From assembly GCA_004325065.1 (NCBI GenBank), contig PITI01000061.1, forward strand, positions 1-26,376: 26,376 nucleotides of DNA. The letters run 5' to 3'. Position numbers and translations under genes: made by a program. The notes beneath the pieces were generated by a model. The model searched no databases, was not told the DNA's origin, and was given only the letters and a program-made list of their open reading frames with translations. This DNA is from Hamiltosporidium magnivora. Lineage: Eukaryota; Microsporidia; Dubosqiidae. Below are positions 10,933 to 21,138 of this stretch, in pieces; within the stretch, counting starts at the first letter, position 1; each line of letters starts with the position of its first letter.

Positions 10933-10984
10933 ATTTCTTAAATGAGTCGCTTCGCAAGCGAATGAATGATTCATTTCTTAAATG
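10933..10984. repeat. Hairpin flanked by 12-bp direct repeats
   Basis: The 12-mer 'atttcttaaatg' occurs at 10933-10944 and again at 10973-10984. The 28 bases between contain a perfect small hairpin, tcgctt-cgc-aagcga (10947-10961). This has the form of a tiny insertion with target-site duplication, or of a slippage duplication. Confidence 0.5.
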
Positions 10985-12226
10985 TTTTCTTCGATTCTAT
11001 CCAATACTCTCCAAATCTGTACATTATATAAGAAAAAAAGGCTCTTGTGGTACTAATAACACTTTTTTAGCCCAGTTATTGGTGGCTGTTCTCTTTTCCT
11101 AACTCTTTTTCAGCTTTATTAAATATAATCAACTTTTCATAATTTCAATGGGCTGTAATTTCTCGCCCCTTATACCTTATCGACATTTATATGCAAAAAA
11201 TTCTCATTCTAACATTCTACTAGCCTTATTTGGGATATTTTCTGACTTATTCATAAAAAAATTTTCAAAATAGAGGATAATTCAATACAAATTTTCGAAC
11301 ACCCTTTGTCGTCTACTCTTTCATATCTTCTGTAATGCCCTCTATATTTTTTAAAAAAGATCTCTCAATATACTTCTTTAATTATTCCAGTAATATTCAC
11401 ACAATATATTCCTAACTAGACATGTTATTTAATGGGTTTTCAAATATAAGCGATTGCGAAGCGCGGAAAGAGCTATGTTTGATAGTATTGCCGGCTTAAG
11501 CAAAAATAAAATAAAATCGCCCTAAACATGATGAGATATGGTTTTTCGCGTGATTTCTATTCCTATTTATTCAAAGAAGTATTTAAGTCGTATCTATACC
11601 CTCAAGAAATATTTTGATTGCAAATTAAGAAATCTCGAAATATTTTACTTGATAGCAGTTTCGTTATTTAACTTTTTTGCGCATCTAATGCCTTAGTCTT
11701 AAACCCTTGAGCTTTTTCTTTGATAATTTAAATTCCCTGGCCTGTAGATAGAGGACGGGACAAAGAAAGATTTCTTGGTCTTCAAAATAATTATATTTGC
11801 ACATCTCTATACGTTTCGAAGTCAGAGACGAGTCTTTAATCTTTATAAATGAATGTTTTTAAAATTCTTTCGAAATAAGTCAATTCTTGTATATGAATAA
11901 TACCTACTTGGGATGATGCTCACCCTCGAGAAATGCTACTGGAAGTTATTTCTCTCGTATTTTTCTGCTATAGGCATGTCAATGAAGGTAACTTTATGTA
12001 AATTACACTTTCTTACAATAATATCACTTTAAACGTATAGAACGAACGCGGATTTTCAGAAAAAACACGAAGGCTAAGTAAAGAATACCTAAGAAAGTGA
12101 GTCCGTGATGATACCTGAACGAGTATTTCTATTTCTTCTATATTACCATGAATATGATATAATGTTGATTGATATTTGCTATTCCAAATGATTAGAGCAG
12201 ACTCCATTTTTACGAGTAACTTATTA

Positions 12227-12246
12227 CCGCATATCGAGATATGCGG
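12227..12246. repeat. 20-bp near-perfect palindrome
   Basis: The sequence ccgcatatc-ga-gatatgcgg has two 9-base arms that pair exactly. It lies just upstream of the minus-strand frame at 12013-12207 and next to the end of the frame at 12224-12406. It could be a protein-binding site or a transposon sub-terminal repeat. Confidence 0.5.
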
Positions 12247-12420
12247 CTTTTATTTGTAAAAGGTAAATTCGCATGCACGGTTGTTCTTTTTTTACAGTTA
12301 TTTTGAATTGGAAGCTTATTTGGTTTGAAATAGCGTATGCCTTCCTGATTTTCTTACAATCTTTGATCATATTCATAGGCACTGCCGTATCCTTAGAATA
12401 AAGCATCTTTTTTTAGTGTT

Positions 12421-13150
12421 TGGTTATATTTTAGAAGGCTTAGACAAATATACAGAGTTATATTGATTATCAGGTTGGGATCAAACATTTTAATATCGTA
12501 AAAAGTAGAAATGCAAAATTCATTAATTACTTTGCGATCCTAAAAAGAAGCAAGCATGAGAAGAATGTTTACACTGAGCCAATCAATAGCAGTGATAACA
12601 GAGAGCAGTTTATGGCCGAATAAATTTAAAAACAAATAGCAATCTGGTGAGAATATACTCTATAATTTTCACCAGATTCCTTGCTTATAGTTCTATGAAA
12701 TTGCTTTGAATATTTAATCTACTATAAGATCAAGTAGCCAATACTCTCGAGATTATTATATTTCTTTTGACTATAATATATGTGGCATTATAACTCATTT
12801 TGGCTATATTGCTGAATACTATTATCATTAAATTATAAAATATGCTTCCTAGTCTAAATATTATGTCTATTTGTAACAGATAAAATTTTAATAAGAATTT
12901 TATGTTCGGTTAATCTGAAATAAAAATAAAACGAATTTTAGTTTGTTACAAATCACAAGCAATTAAAAGATAATGCAATGGTATTAAAAAATATATTCTT
13001 TTATGATATAACTAGCGGATGAGTTATATTATTTTATGTTGTCGAAATGATATAACTGTGTCCTTATTGCTTTAGATTTATGTTCAACAAATGACATTTT
13101 TTAATTTTATTCTACTTTAAAAAATTCTGTGTCAAAATCAAGGCTTTTAA
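12421..13150. other. Intergenic DNA containing one hairpin
   Basis: I see no gene. A strong hairpin lies at 12641-12678 and is listed separately. The rest is AT-rich and unremarkable. Confidence 0.5.
12641..12678. repeat. 14-bp stem hairpin
   Basis: The arm 'aatctggtgagaat' (12641-12654) pairs with 'attttcaccagatt' (12665-12678) at 13 of 14 positions across a 10-base loop. No T-run follows that would suggest a terminator, and the organism is eukaryotic, so the role is unknown. It may be the ends of a collapsed foldback element. Confidence 0.55.
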
Positions 13151-13300
13151 ATCAATAAGAACAAGTTTTCAAAACGAATTAGGAGTCATGCAATAAGAAG
13201 AAATCTGTTCGAAAGAACTGTACGGACAAAATTAGAGATCGAGATAAAAGCCGGGCATGGGGCTCGGAATAATATGCCGACCACTTTCATTTGGGATAGG
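13151..13300 (+). pseudogene. R2-like LINE endonuclease fragment (copy E)
   Basis: Fifty codons read without a stop. The frame starts 'INKNKFSKRIRSHA' and, exactly 35 residues from the S of SKRIRSH, reaches 'ARNN', then 'MPTTFIWDR'. Copy C has SKRIRSHS and reaches 'IRNN' after the same 35 residues, followed by the start of its endonuclease core. The equal spacing and shared blocks make this the linker and beginning of the restriction-like nuclease of a related but divergent element. Neither the CCHC part before it nor the nuclease core after it is recognisable, so only a fragment survives. At the expected PD site the frame reads PT, so the catalytic Asp is missing. Confidence 0.7.
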
Positions 13301-14195
13301 TATTGAACAGGATTAGTTTACAAGATTTTCTTTCAATTTGCTGCGAAAATAAATAAAAATATGGCTTGTTTCCTTTTCTAATTTAATCTTGTGAATAGGT
13401 GCTCTGAGCTGATCTGTTATAGCATCAACTAGAATATTATAGTAACAAAAGACTTATCGTAACATTTTCTAGAGTAAACAACAAAAATCAGTAATTATAC
13501 TGAAATAGATTCAGTCATTGGCTATTTTTTTTAACAAATAAGATTCTTTATATTCTTACCAAACGCCAAGGCTAGCTGTAAACAACATCGTTGTATTTTA
13601 TAGAACGTATAGAAGACACCGAAACCCCATAGTTTCACTGTACACAGACTCTAATATGTAGACTAAATTACGCAATGAAAAAAAATAATACATTACATAG
13701 TGTGAATAAAACGGCTTAAGTCAAAGCATTGACCAGAATATGGTAAAAAAATCAAATATACAAATAATTTCGAATATACCGAACAATGAGATAGATTAAG
13801 CAAATAAAAACAAGAAAGAAAACGAGCTAATTGTTAGATATATTTTTTAATCATTGAATATATACCGAGATATAACCTAGAATATTTCGAGCAATTATAT
13901 TTTTTTAATACACTTTTTTTAATATTTTGAAAAATAATATTCTATACAACTAAATTATTTAAAAACTTTGACCATTTAACACTAAATTGTTTTTAAAAAA
14001 ATAAAATTCTTGGTTTTTTTCAACAATTAACTATATTTGAATTTTATTGATCAAAATTAAAAAAAATTTGATACTTTTTTAAGAAAACCAATAGAAAAAT
14101 TTTTTTATTAAAGAATTAAAAAAAAATTCACTTTTGTACCAATAACGTTCTAACTGAATTAATTTGTCTTTTTTTGGTATATTGTTGAATATATA
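13301..14195. other. Intergenic DNA upstream of the membrane-protein gene
   Basis: No gene is visible. The last 300 bases are extremely AT-rich. No CCC or GGG motif stands out close to the next ATG; the nearest features are T-runs ('tctttttttggtat', about 14166-14180). Confidence 0.5.
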
Positions 14196-15902
14196 ATGCA
14201 AAAAAATTATTATCCCATGTTTCTTTACTTTTTGGTTTATTTAGCGACATCTCTACCAGACCAAGAAGAATTTGATATTTCAGAAGATCTTACAGTTAAA
14301 GAAAATGTGTATTTGGAAATTCCTTATAATCTTAAAACCAAAAACACTCAAGTTGAAAACTATATTAAAAAGAATATAGAAGGTATCAATGATGATAGAA
14401 GAGAAAAATTAATTATGATTGCAAGCTTTTATTCTAGTGAAATTAAAAAAAGCACCAATGAAAAATATCATAATTTCTTAGAATATTTTACAACTTTGAT
14501 ATGTTATTTTGTATACAATAATGATGAAATAGAAAATACCCATAAATTTAAACCGGAACTCCTTTTTAATTTGATTTGTTTTGGAAAATTTATGGAAATC
14601 TATAAAACTGATCGGAAAGTAAAAAAAATTGTAGAACAAATGTCTGGTGATTTAGTAGCTGAAAAAAATTCGGTTTGGGGCGCAAAAGAGTATGAAGACA
14701 TAGAGATAACTAATCAAAATATATATAAAGCGATCTCGGATAGCTTTTCGCAAGAGGATAAATCAGATTTAGAATTATTACAGGGATTGAAAATATTACC
14801 ATGTGAAAACAACGAAATCTTTAAAAATATGAGCAAACTTTTATCAAATGCAAGATTTCAATGTTTTTCAGCCTTTTTTTTGGTGTTAAAATGTAAAAAT
14901 TTTTCGGAAAATTTAGAAAATTACGAAAAAAAAAATTCCGTATATTCTAACATCTCTTTAAACTTTACAGAGTCATTTATAAACGAAACAAAAATAGAAG
15001 CACGTAAATTAGATGATAAATTGATTTTCGGGTTGAGTATATATGAATTTTATGACGTTTGGAAAAGAATTTTAGGGCCAATCCCTGACAGAATCTTGAA
15101 TGAAGGATATATCTTTAAAGAAATCTGTAAACTCCCTAGACATTTAGTCTTTTATCAAGATGACCCTATAGATTCTTCTTTCCCGCGGGTATTCTTAGAA
15201 TTGTTTTACGAGGAATCCGAACTAGATAATATCAAAGGCTTATATATATTTATGAAAGGAATAATAAAAAAAGACTATCAAAAATATTTTTCGGCTGTAA
15301 TATGTTTAAAGATTACATGTCTTAAAGGAGGAATTTTTAAGTCAAATTATATTATGGAAATATTTTTTGAATTTTTTTTTTTTGCAGATGTTTTAAAGGC
15401 AGAATTAGAAAAGGTCGAAAACATAGAAAAAATAAAGAAAAATAGAAGTTTATTTGTTGATACATTTAAAAAAATATTGGATCAAAAAAAGATAGAATAT
15501 GTCAAAGGCGGAGACAGTGATTTTTTAGATTGTAGTAAATTACCAAAAACAGCAATTTTGTTAGAAATATTTGGTTATATAGATTTGTTTTCAAATGATT
15601 GTTTTAAAGGACTTTTAAATACCAAAATACATGAAAAATTGAAGAAAGAACAAAAAAGTATGAATGAAGATGAAGATGTTGATAAACGCGAGAAGGATTA
15701 TCTTATAAATGTTTTTGAACAAGAAATATTTGCGCTTAGTCCAGAAGAACTTAAATTTATCTTTTACACTCCTGTGATTGAAACTAAAAAATCGAAAACT
15801 AATTCTGATCTTAAAACAATTATTTTTTGGATAGTATTTTCGATAATAATTGTTAGCGTGATTTTTATAGCAGGATACTGGTATTTTTACAGAAAAGGAT
15901 AA
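14196..15902 (+). CDS. Predicted type I membrane protein, lineage-specific
   Basis: This encodes 568 residues and I recognise no family. Residues about 7-20 ('PMFLYFLVYLATSL') are hydrophobic and look like a signal peptide or signal anchor. Residues about 541-563 ('IIFWIVFSIIIVSVIFIAGY') form a strong membrane helix followed by only a few residues (WYFYRKG), so most of the protein would lie in the lumen or outside with a tiny cytosolic tail. The middle is a Lys/Glu/Asn-rich, mainly helical region with a Phe-rich patch near 388-397 (coded across a 12-T run at 15372-15383). Three N-x-S/T sequons cluster around residues 250-270. The frame is intact and the ATG is the first in the frame. No neighbour shares its strand closely. 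A surface or vesicle-system protein of the parasite is possible, but this is inference. Confidence 0.88.
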   Translation: MQKNYYPMFLYFLVYLATSLPDQEEFDISEDLTVKENVYLEIPYNLKTKNTQVENYIKKNIEGINDDRREKLIMIASFYSSEIKKSTNEKYHNFLEYFTTLICYFVYNNDEIENTHKFKPELLFNLICFGKFMEIYKTDRKVKKIVEQMSGDLVAEKNSVWGAKEYEDIEITNQNIYKAISDSFSQEDKSDLELLQGLKILPCENNEIFKNMSKLLSNARFQCFSAFFLVLKCKNFSENLENYEKKNSVYSNISLNFTESFINETKIEARKLDDKLIFGLSIYEFYDVWKRILGPIPDRILNEGYIFKEICKLPRHLVFYQDDPIDSSFPRVFLELFYEESELDNIKGLYIFMKGIIKKDYQKYFSAVICLKITCLKGGIFKSNYIMEIFFEFFFFADVLKAELEKVENIEKIKKNRSLFVDTFKKILDQKKIEYVKGGDSDFLDCSKLPKTAILLEIFGYIDLFSNDCFKGLLNTKIHEKLKKEQKSMNEDEDVDKREKDYLINVFEQEIFALSPEELKFIFYTPVIETKKSKTNSDLKTIIFWIVFSIIIVSVIFIAGYWYFYRKG

Positions 15903-15908
15903 AATAAA
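15903..15908 (+). promoter_or_regulatory. Possible AATAAA polyadenylation signal
   Basis: AATAAA follows the TAA stop of the 568-residue gene with no gap. Very short 3' UTRs are usual in microsporidia. In DNA this AT-rich the hexamer is common by chance. Confidence 0.35.
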
Positions 15909-17765
15909 AATTCTTTTTTTTATTGCCTATTTATTATTTCATTTTTTTAAAAAAAACGGTTTTACATTTTAAAGTTTATTATGTTTTTATTTTGTTTAGA
16001 TTACTTCTAAATCACTCATAATTCTTTTTAATCAAAAAAAATTTTCTATATTGTATTTATATTGGTTTAGTAACTTTAAATATTAAGAAATAAAATTAAA
16101 AATGAATAATTTTACAGAATTAGGAAAAAATATCTATGAAAAGATTATTTGATAGTTAAATCATATTTTATTCGTTGTAACGAAATAGTATGTATAATAT
16201 AAGTAACGTTAAGGTTAAACATATTGTATATTCAGTAAATGTAAGCAGTATTATCACAATTAATGAATTTATATTTACCTTGAATTCTCTTATTTGAGGT
16301 TCGATTATATTTGAGCTTCATGTTTTTGTCCAATATATTGTAAATTTTAAAATTCCATTTTATTTTAATTTTTTTCTTTGGAATTGTTATATATTTTTTT
16401 TGTTTACCTGACATATATCTTTATATTTTATAATTTATCTGTTTTTTTGAACATTAGTTTCTATTCTAGAAATTTTAATGATATTTTTTCTTATTAATCG
16501 ATAAATTAAAATATATTTACATTTCGATACGACATTAAATATTAAAAAAAAACATTTTTTTCTTTTCTTAGTTATTTTAAATATAAAATACTCAAACATT
16601 TATAAAATAGTGTTTATAAAACCAGGCGATAATATTTTAAACCTTAATCTATATCTCATGATTCAAATTTTTGTGATCTTGAAAAGGAAGAAAAATATAT
16701 TATATAAGCTAAATTGGTATTATCTTGCTATGATTATAAATATTTATTTTAAATAGAAGAATCTTGCTTCATAATTATTTTTAGATCGCACTTTGAAATC
16801 GAATTATTTTGTTTGCTCCGAAGAAAACAGAAAAAAGTCAATTTTTTTTTATTTTTTTTGGGGGGGGGGTATAGAATCTATACACTGAATCCAAATTTGG
16901 TAGCCATTTTGATATCTAAATCTTTGTTGGGTAAGACTGATAAGATTTACCATTGATTTCTATTTGTAAAAATTAAAATTAGTTATTCTGCATTGTTTTT
17001 ACATTATAAAGATGTTATACATCAAGTATAATATGCAAATAAGTAATAGAATAAGAAACATTGCGAATTTTAAATTTTATAAAATTCATAATTTAAATCT
17101 GGTACTAAAATATCCTTAAACTTTTCCCACTGATTTTTTAATACTGGTTTTGTCTTTCTAAATTTAAAAAAAATCTGTCATTAATAGTTTGAAGTAATTA
17201 TTCGATCCTATCAATGCTTGACAACATAAAAATATCTATAAAACAAAAACCATGTTATACTTTGTTATAACAAACCGCTACTTCTTCGACTATTTTTTTA
17301 ATTCGTACGATCTATTACAATTTGAGAGTAATATAAGCGCAAAAAATCTATTCAGGCGCAGAGTTTAAAATTTTAATTTATTTAACATCATAAGTCGTTA
17401 TAATTTTAAACTGGAATTAGTCATTTAAAATATAAATTTACTATAAATGGAGATAAAAGTATAAATTTATGTGTAAAAATAAATAAAATTAGGATTCGTG
17501 AAGAATAATATTTGAAAAACTTAAAAAGAAAATAATGTGAAATTAAAAATAAAAATATTTTAAAAATTATTATATTATAATTTCATTTATTGTGACTCTT
17601 GCTCTTAACAGGTCTTGAAATAGAAAAAGAGGTAATGGGTTTAAATCAAAGTAAATTATTTAATATTTAGTTTTCAGGGAAAAACAGGACTTCTTTTAGA
17701 TATAAAAAATGTTTTTGAACCCCAAGGATTTACTATTTAAATTAATATTGTTTTAATAATATCAG
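15909..17765. other. AT-rich intergenic DNA with a T/G tract
   Basis: I see no gene. A minus-strand open frame at 16232-16414 looks random (K/I/N-rich). A T-run and G-run lie at 16842-16869 (separate entry). Confidence 0.55.
16842..16869. repeat. T9-A-T8-G10 homopolymer tract
   Basis: Nine Ts, one A, eight Ts and then ten Gs follow one another. A run of ten Gs is striking in a genome with so little GC. It could be a mutational hot spot, a structural signal or an assembly artefact. The copy number of each run is what the given sequence shows. Confidence 0.9.
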
Positions 17766-18069
17766 TAAAGGGAAGATAACCACATGAAAAACTTTCTGCT
17801 TAGCAATGAGTGCGTGAAACTGGTGTGAAGATCATTGTTTGGATTTTTGGTGGGAATACAACCACACTACATCTTCGGTTGTTCCATGGGAGTTTTTATG
17901 AAGAGGAGAGGTCTAAGAAATGGAGAAACTTTTTCTACAAAGTTATTTGTAGTTTTTTATGTAACCAGATTGCAGACTGCAGCTGAACATGTAGGTAATT
18001 GCCATGTAAAAGCATGGAAACCTAGCCTTTCTCACTCGATTTAGAAGACTGGCAACTGGGAGATATAAA
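17766..18069 (+). mobile_element. Probable upstream body of repeat family P copy 2
   Basis: GC content rises at about 17766 and stays up to the recognised part of family P. No second copy of this segment is inside the window, because copy 3 runs off the end, so membership is inferred from composition and adjacency. An uninterrupted frame of 69 codons (17835-18044, opening with TTG) crosses it and could be the end of an element-encoded protein ('YIFGCSMGVFMKRRGLRNGE'). I recognise no domain in it. Confidence 0.45.
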
Positions 18070-18475
18070 AATAAAAAAACAAAGCTGGGAAGCCAGGTAT
18101 CAGGCTATACTTTTTGATATGCCGTTTCCCTTTCCGATTGAACTTTATTTAAGTCTCCAATATATATCATAGCTAGAAGTTTGTTACGTTCGGAAAATGT
18201 GAATAAGTAAGAATGCTAGATAGTCTTTGGGCTCAGATGAGATTTTTACCCGCAATCACGCAGCCTTTTAAAATTCATTAACGAACTACGGGTAGTTGCT
18301 CGCTTATTAATTTGATTCTACACACTTCTTTAAGGAAAAGCTTTGAGATTTAGATATCCTAGGAATAATGAAATGTCTTGAAAGTAGTTATAGGCTAATC
18401 TAGGGCTGCGTTAATTCCATGAAAACTATATAATATCTGCCACTTGTATCAAAATCTGCGAGATTTATTGATAAA
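18070..18475 (+). repeat. Repeat family P, copy 2 (old, diverged)
   Basis: The segment aligns along its whole length with the reverse complement of 25965-26376. From left to right the shared blocks are 'aagccagg', 'gatatgcc', 'tttaagtctc', 'agctagaagttt', 'cattaacgaact', 'ctgcgttaat', 'ccatgaaaac' and 'gccact'. Identity is perhaps 65%, far below that between copies 1 and 3. It shows that the family extends at least 130 bases upstream of the point where copy 1 is cut by the window start. Confidence 0.8.
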
Positions 18476-19106
18476 AAAATCTATTATTGGATTTTCTGTT
18501 TCATAAAATATATAATTTATTTCTAGTCTTTACAGAGAAAAAGTTGGGTTAAAAATGACATAAAATTATGGTGTTAAAGTTAAGATTATAAACCTTAACG
18601 TTTTTAGTTTCGCCTTCTTATCATAATTTTATTTTAATTCGACCTTATCTGGAAAACCAAAGAGTAACTAGAAAAAGCAAAATTTTCATATACATAAGCG
18701 ATAATGATAATCTTATACAGTAATTCTTAGTTTTTTGACTTTCGGAATTTTAATTCAAATTATTTTTGTCATTCAAACAAATAAAAATAAAATAATGTGA
18801 AAAAAATAAATGAAATAAATAATTCGGGCCCGGAAACGTTTCAAGAAAAAATTGATACATAATTTAAGATATAATTCAAAATTTACTATACAAATTTGAA
18901 TTCAAAAAGCATTTTACTAGCGAACATAGAATTTTATATACATTTAATTCAACACATTGGAAGAGAATCCAAAACTTTATGATAATTTTTAAAAAAGCAT
19001 TGGGTTTAATGTGAACTGGAAAATTAAAAAGTATAAACTTGAAAATATTAACAATAGAAATAAAAATTTACTTGAAGATGTTACTAATAAAGTTTATAGA
19101 ATTTTT
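18476..19106. other. AT-rich intergenic DNA
   Basis: I see no gene or repeat here. It contains the 3' side of the minus-strand gene that follows. Confidence 0.55.
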
Positions 19107-21104
19107 CTATAAATCTTTTTTATGATGTACATCTATATTTTTATGTACCTTTTTAATAACCTTTTCAAAGCTGTTATACCTGAAGAAAGATAGGACACAA
19201 ATATCTTCCGACCAAATTTTTCTCTCTAAATAAGTTACTCTGCATTCCAATTCTATGTAAATTTTTAACATTGAGATTAACCTTGCGTTTGTATAACCTG
19301 ACATACTTTCTATACATGCTTTTTGTTTAAGTTTTTCTATTTCTCCAACTTCTATTTTTAAAAACTTTAATAAATCGTTATAAACTTTATAACTATCAAT
19401 AATAGCTAGAACTTTGTCAAAATAAATGTTTATACAGTAATAATCATAAAAAAGAGCCGTTAGTTTTTTTTTAAAGTACATTTCTACACAATGAATTATA
19501 TTTTTGGAGTGTATGTCATGAATTATTTCCGCTAAAAAAATATTGTTAGGTTTTAAGTCTGGATCGAATAGAAATCTAAAAATAAACCGCATTTTAAGAA
19601 TATAATGATTTTTTCTAAAGTATGAGCCCTTGTGACCAACTACGGTAGAAAAAAAATTTATCATGTTTAAAATTCTATACATTTTAACCTTATTAATATC
19701 GTTTTGGAATAAAATAAATAATTCTGAAAGTAATTTCCTCATAAAGAAAATTCTTTTCTGGATTAGAGCTGCTGCTTCGTATCTTTTTTCCTCAGGTTTT
19801 TCTTTATTAGCCTCTTGATTGTTTCCAAAAATCAGATTTGCCAAAATCTTGATTATATTATAATAGTAATGTACCAATAAAACATGCCCCTTTGCAATAT
19901 TGTAGTCGTTTTTCAGTTCAAATATAGAAAGAAGATATCTAATTTCAGAAACAATAAGATGAATTCCGGTTTTTTTAAGTTCAAGCGAGTAACTGAGTAA
20001 ATCATATCCTTTGATTTTTTGCATTACATCAAAAGGGCTTAAGTTAAAATAAGTATAATACTCAAATTTTACAAGCCTGTCACGATTCTTATAAATTTCT
20101 TTGAAGTCGTCATTTTTTTTAAATTCAAAGCGATAAAATATTGAGTTTTTATTCTGAAGATCAGATAGAATTCCAGGCTCCATTAAATCAGAATCGGTTG
20201 AATTGTCGTGTTTATTGATCTTGCTACCTAGTTCTTCTCGTATAATTGAACTTAGTTCGTTTTGTAGGCCAACAATGACCTTGTTTGCCATTTGTAAAAT
20301 AAAATTTTCAATAGCTTTATCTCGATCTTGTGCGCTAATATCATTATATGGCTGTTCTGAATTGTGTGCTTTTAAAAAATCAATCCCCATATCATGTTTT
20401 CCTTGTGCATGATCATCTTGTAATGGCCCATTATTTTCGTCTAAGTTCGAAATAATTTCTTCATTGGGTTCCGAATCTTGGTTTACTACGTCGTTGCTGT
20501 ATTCTTGTGCATTATTAAAGCAAGAAATTTTATTTTCAAAAAAATAATTGTGAGAATTCTCTCTTGCTAAATTTTCTGATCCTGTATAGATATCAAGGCC
20601 AGGAAATTGCGATTCTGATACGCTTTGTGTCATACATTTAGTTTTAATTGATTCTTCTGATTCGTAATCATGAAAATTTTTAGGGAAAGCCGTTCGGAAT
20701 TTCGGTAATTTCGTCTTATGAAAACTTTGAACATTTTTTATCGCCTGATCACTGATACTAACTACTTCAGAAGCTTTAACACCGGGGTTGCTTTCTGTAT
20801 TCTTCGGGAATAGATAATTTATCTGAAAGAAAGTGTTTTGAGAACTTAATGTTAAATTTTCTTCCCCGTTTTGCTCTAAATTATCATCGATTGCATCTTC
20901 TAGTTCTTTCCTTTTGTTTGAACGTCTAAATTCATTATATTCTTCAAAACCACAATCTCTTGCACTCTCGACTGTACTTTTTCTTTCCGAATGTTCTGCT
21001 CCAATATGTTCTACGCGCTCATGCTTTGCTTTTTTTCGAGGTAGGGATGCCTCAATATCACTAAAACAAATATTTATGATATGAATCGAAAAAAATATAT
21101 TCAT
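19107..21104 (-). CDS. Predicted secreted protein with NLS-like basic clusters
   Basis: The 665-residue frame is intact, with ATG at 21102-21104 and TAG at 19107-19109. I recognise no family. Residues 1-15 ('MNIFFSIHIINICFS') look like a secretion signal. Right after it comes PRKKAKH (22-28), similar to classical monopartite nuclear localisation signals, and a second basic cluster RRSNKRK (60-66). Residues about 70-320 are polar and acidic (E, N, D, S, Q), probably disordered. Residues about 330-650 are Leu/Ile/Tyr/Lys-rich and helical, with no membrane segment. Signal plus NLS is the pattern described for some parasite proteins sent to the host nucleus, but that is inference here; a nuclear protein with a chance hydrophobic start is the alternative. 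It is divergent from the ORF at 21317, 212 bases away. Confidence 0.85.
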   Translation of the reverse strand: MNIFFSIHIINICFSDIEASLPRKKAKHERVEHIGAEHSERKSTVESARDCGFEEYNEFRRSNKRKELEDAIDDNLEQNGEENLTLSSQNTFFQINYLFPKNTESNPGVKASEVVSISDQAIKNVQSFHKTKLPKFRTAFPKNFHDYESEESIKTKCMTQSVSESQFPGLDIYTGSENLARENSHNYFFENKISCFNNAQEYSNDVVNQDSEPNEEIISNLDENNGPLQDDHAQGKHDMGIDFLKAHNSEQPYNDISAQDRDKAIENFILQMANKVIVGLQNELSSIIREELGSKINKHDNSTDSDLMEPGILSDLQNKNSIFYRFEFKKNDDFKEIYKNRDRLVKFEYYTYFNLSPFDVMQKIKGYDLLSYSLELKKTGIHLIVSEIRYLLSIFELKNDYNIAKGHVLLVHYYYNIIKILANLIFGNNQEANKEKPEEKRYEAAALIQKRIFFMRKLLSELFILFQNDINKVKMYRILNMINFFSTVVGHKGSYFRKNHYILKMRFIFRFLFDPDLKPNNIFLAEIIHDIHSKNIIHCVEMYFKKKLTALFYDYYCINIYFDKVLAIIDSYKVYNDLLKFLKIEVGEIEKLKQKACIESMSGYTNARLISMLKIYIELECRVTYLERKIWSEDICVLSFFRYNSFEKVIKKVHKNIDVHHKKDL

Positions 21105-21138
21105 GGGTAATTTTTTTTAGCAATTTAAATTTTTTTTC

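Larger units (their letters stand above)
10800..12420 (-). pseudogene. Decayed coding-like stretch, family unknown
   Basis: GC content is visibly higher than on either side (about 40% in the line at 12061-12120). On the minus strand, coding-like segments follow one another with stops between them: open frames at 12224-12406 ('VPMNMIKDCKKIRKAYAI') and 12013-12207 ('YQSTLYHIHGNIEEIEILVQ'), then pieces such as 'FKKYRGHYRRYERVDDKGC' (about 11295-11355). This looks like a long dead gene or transposon polyprotein read from 12.4 kb downward. I could not tie it to reverse transcriptase, integrase or any transposase motif, so the assignment rests on composition and frame continuity only. Confidence 0.35.

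Noticed and set aside
15372..15387. T-run followed by 'gcag', like a 3' splice site
   Set aside because: The reading frame is continuous through it and no matching 5' splice signal is evident, so I see no intron.
20203..20412. Plus-strand open frame of 69 codons
   Set aside because: It is a shadow of the 665-residue minus-strand gene.
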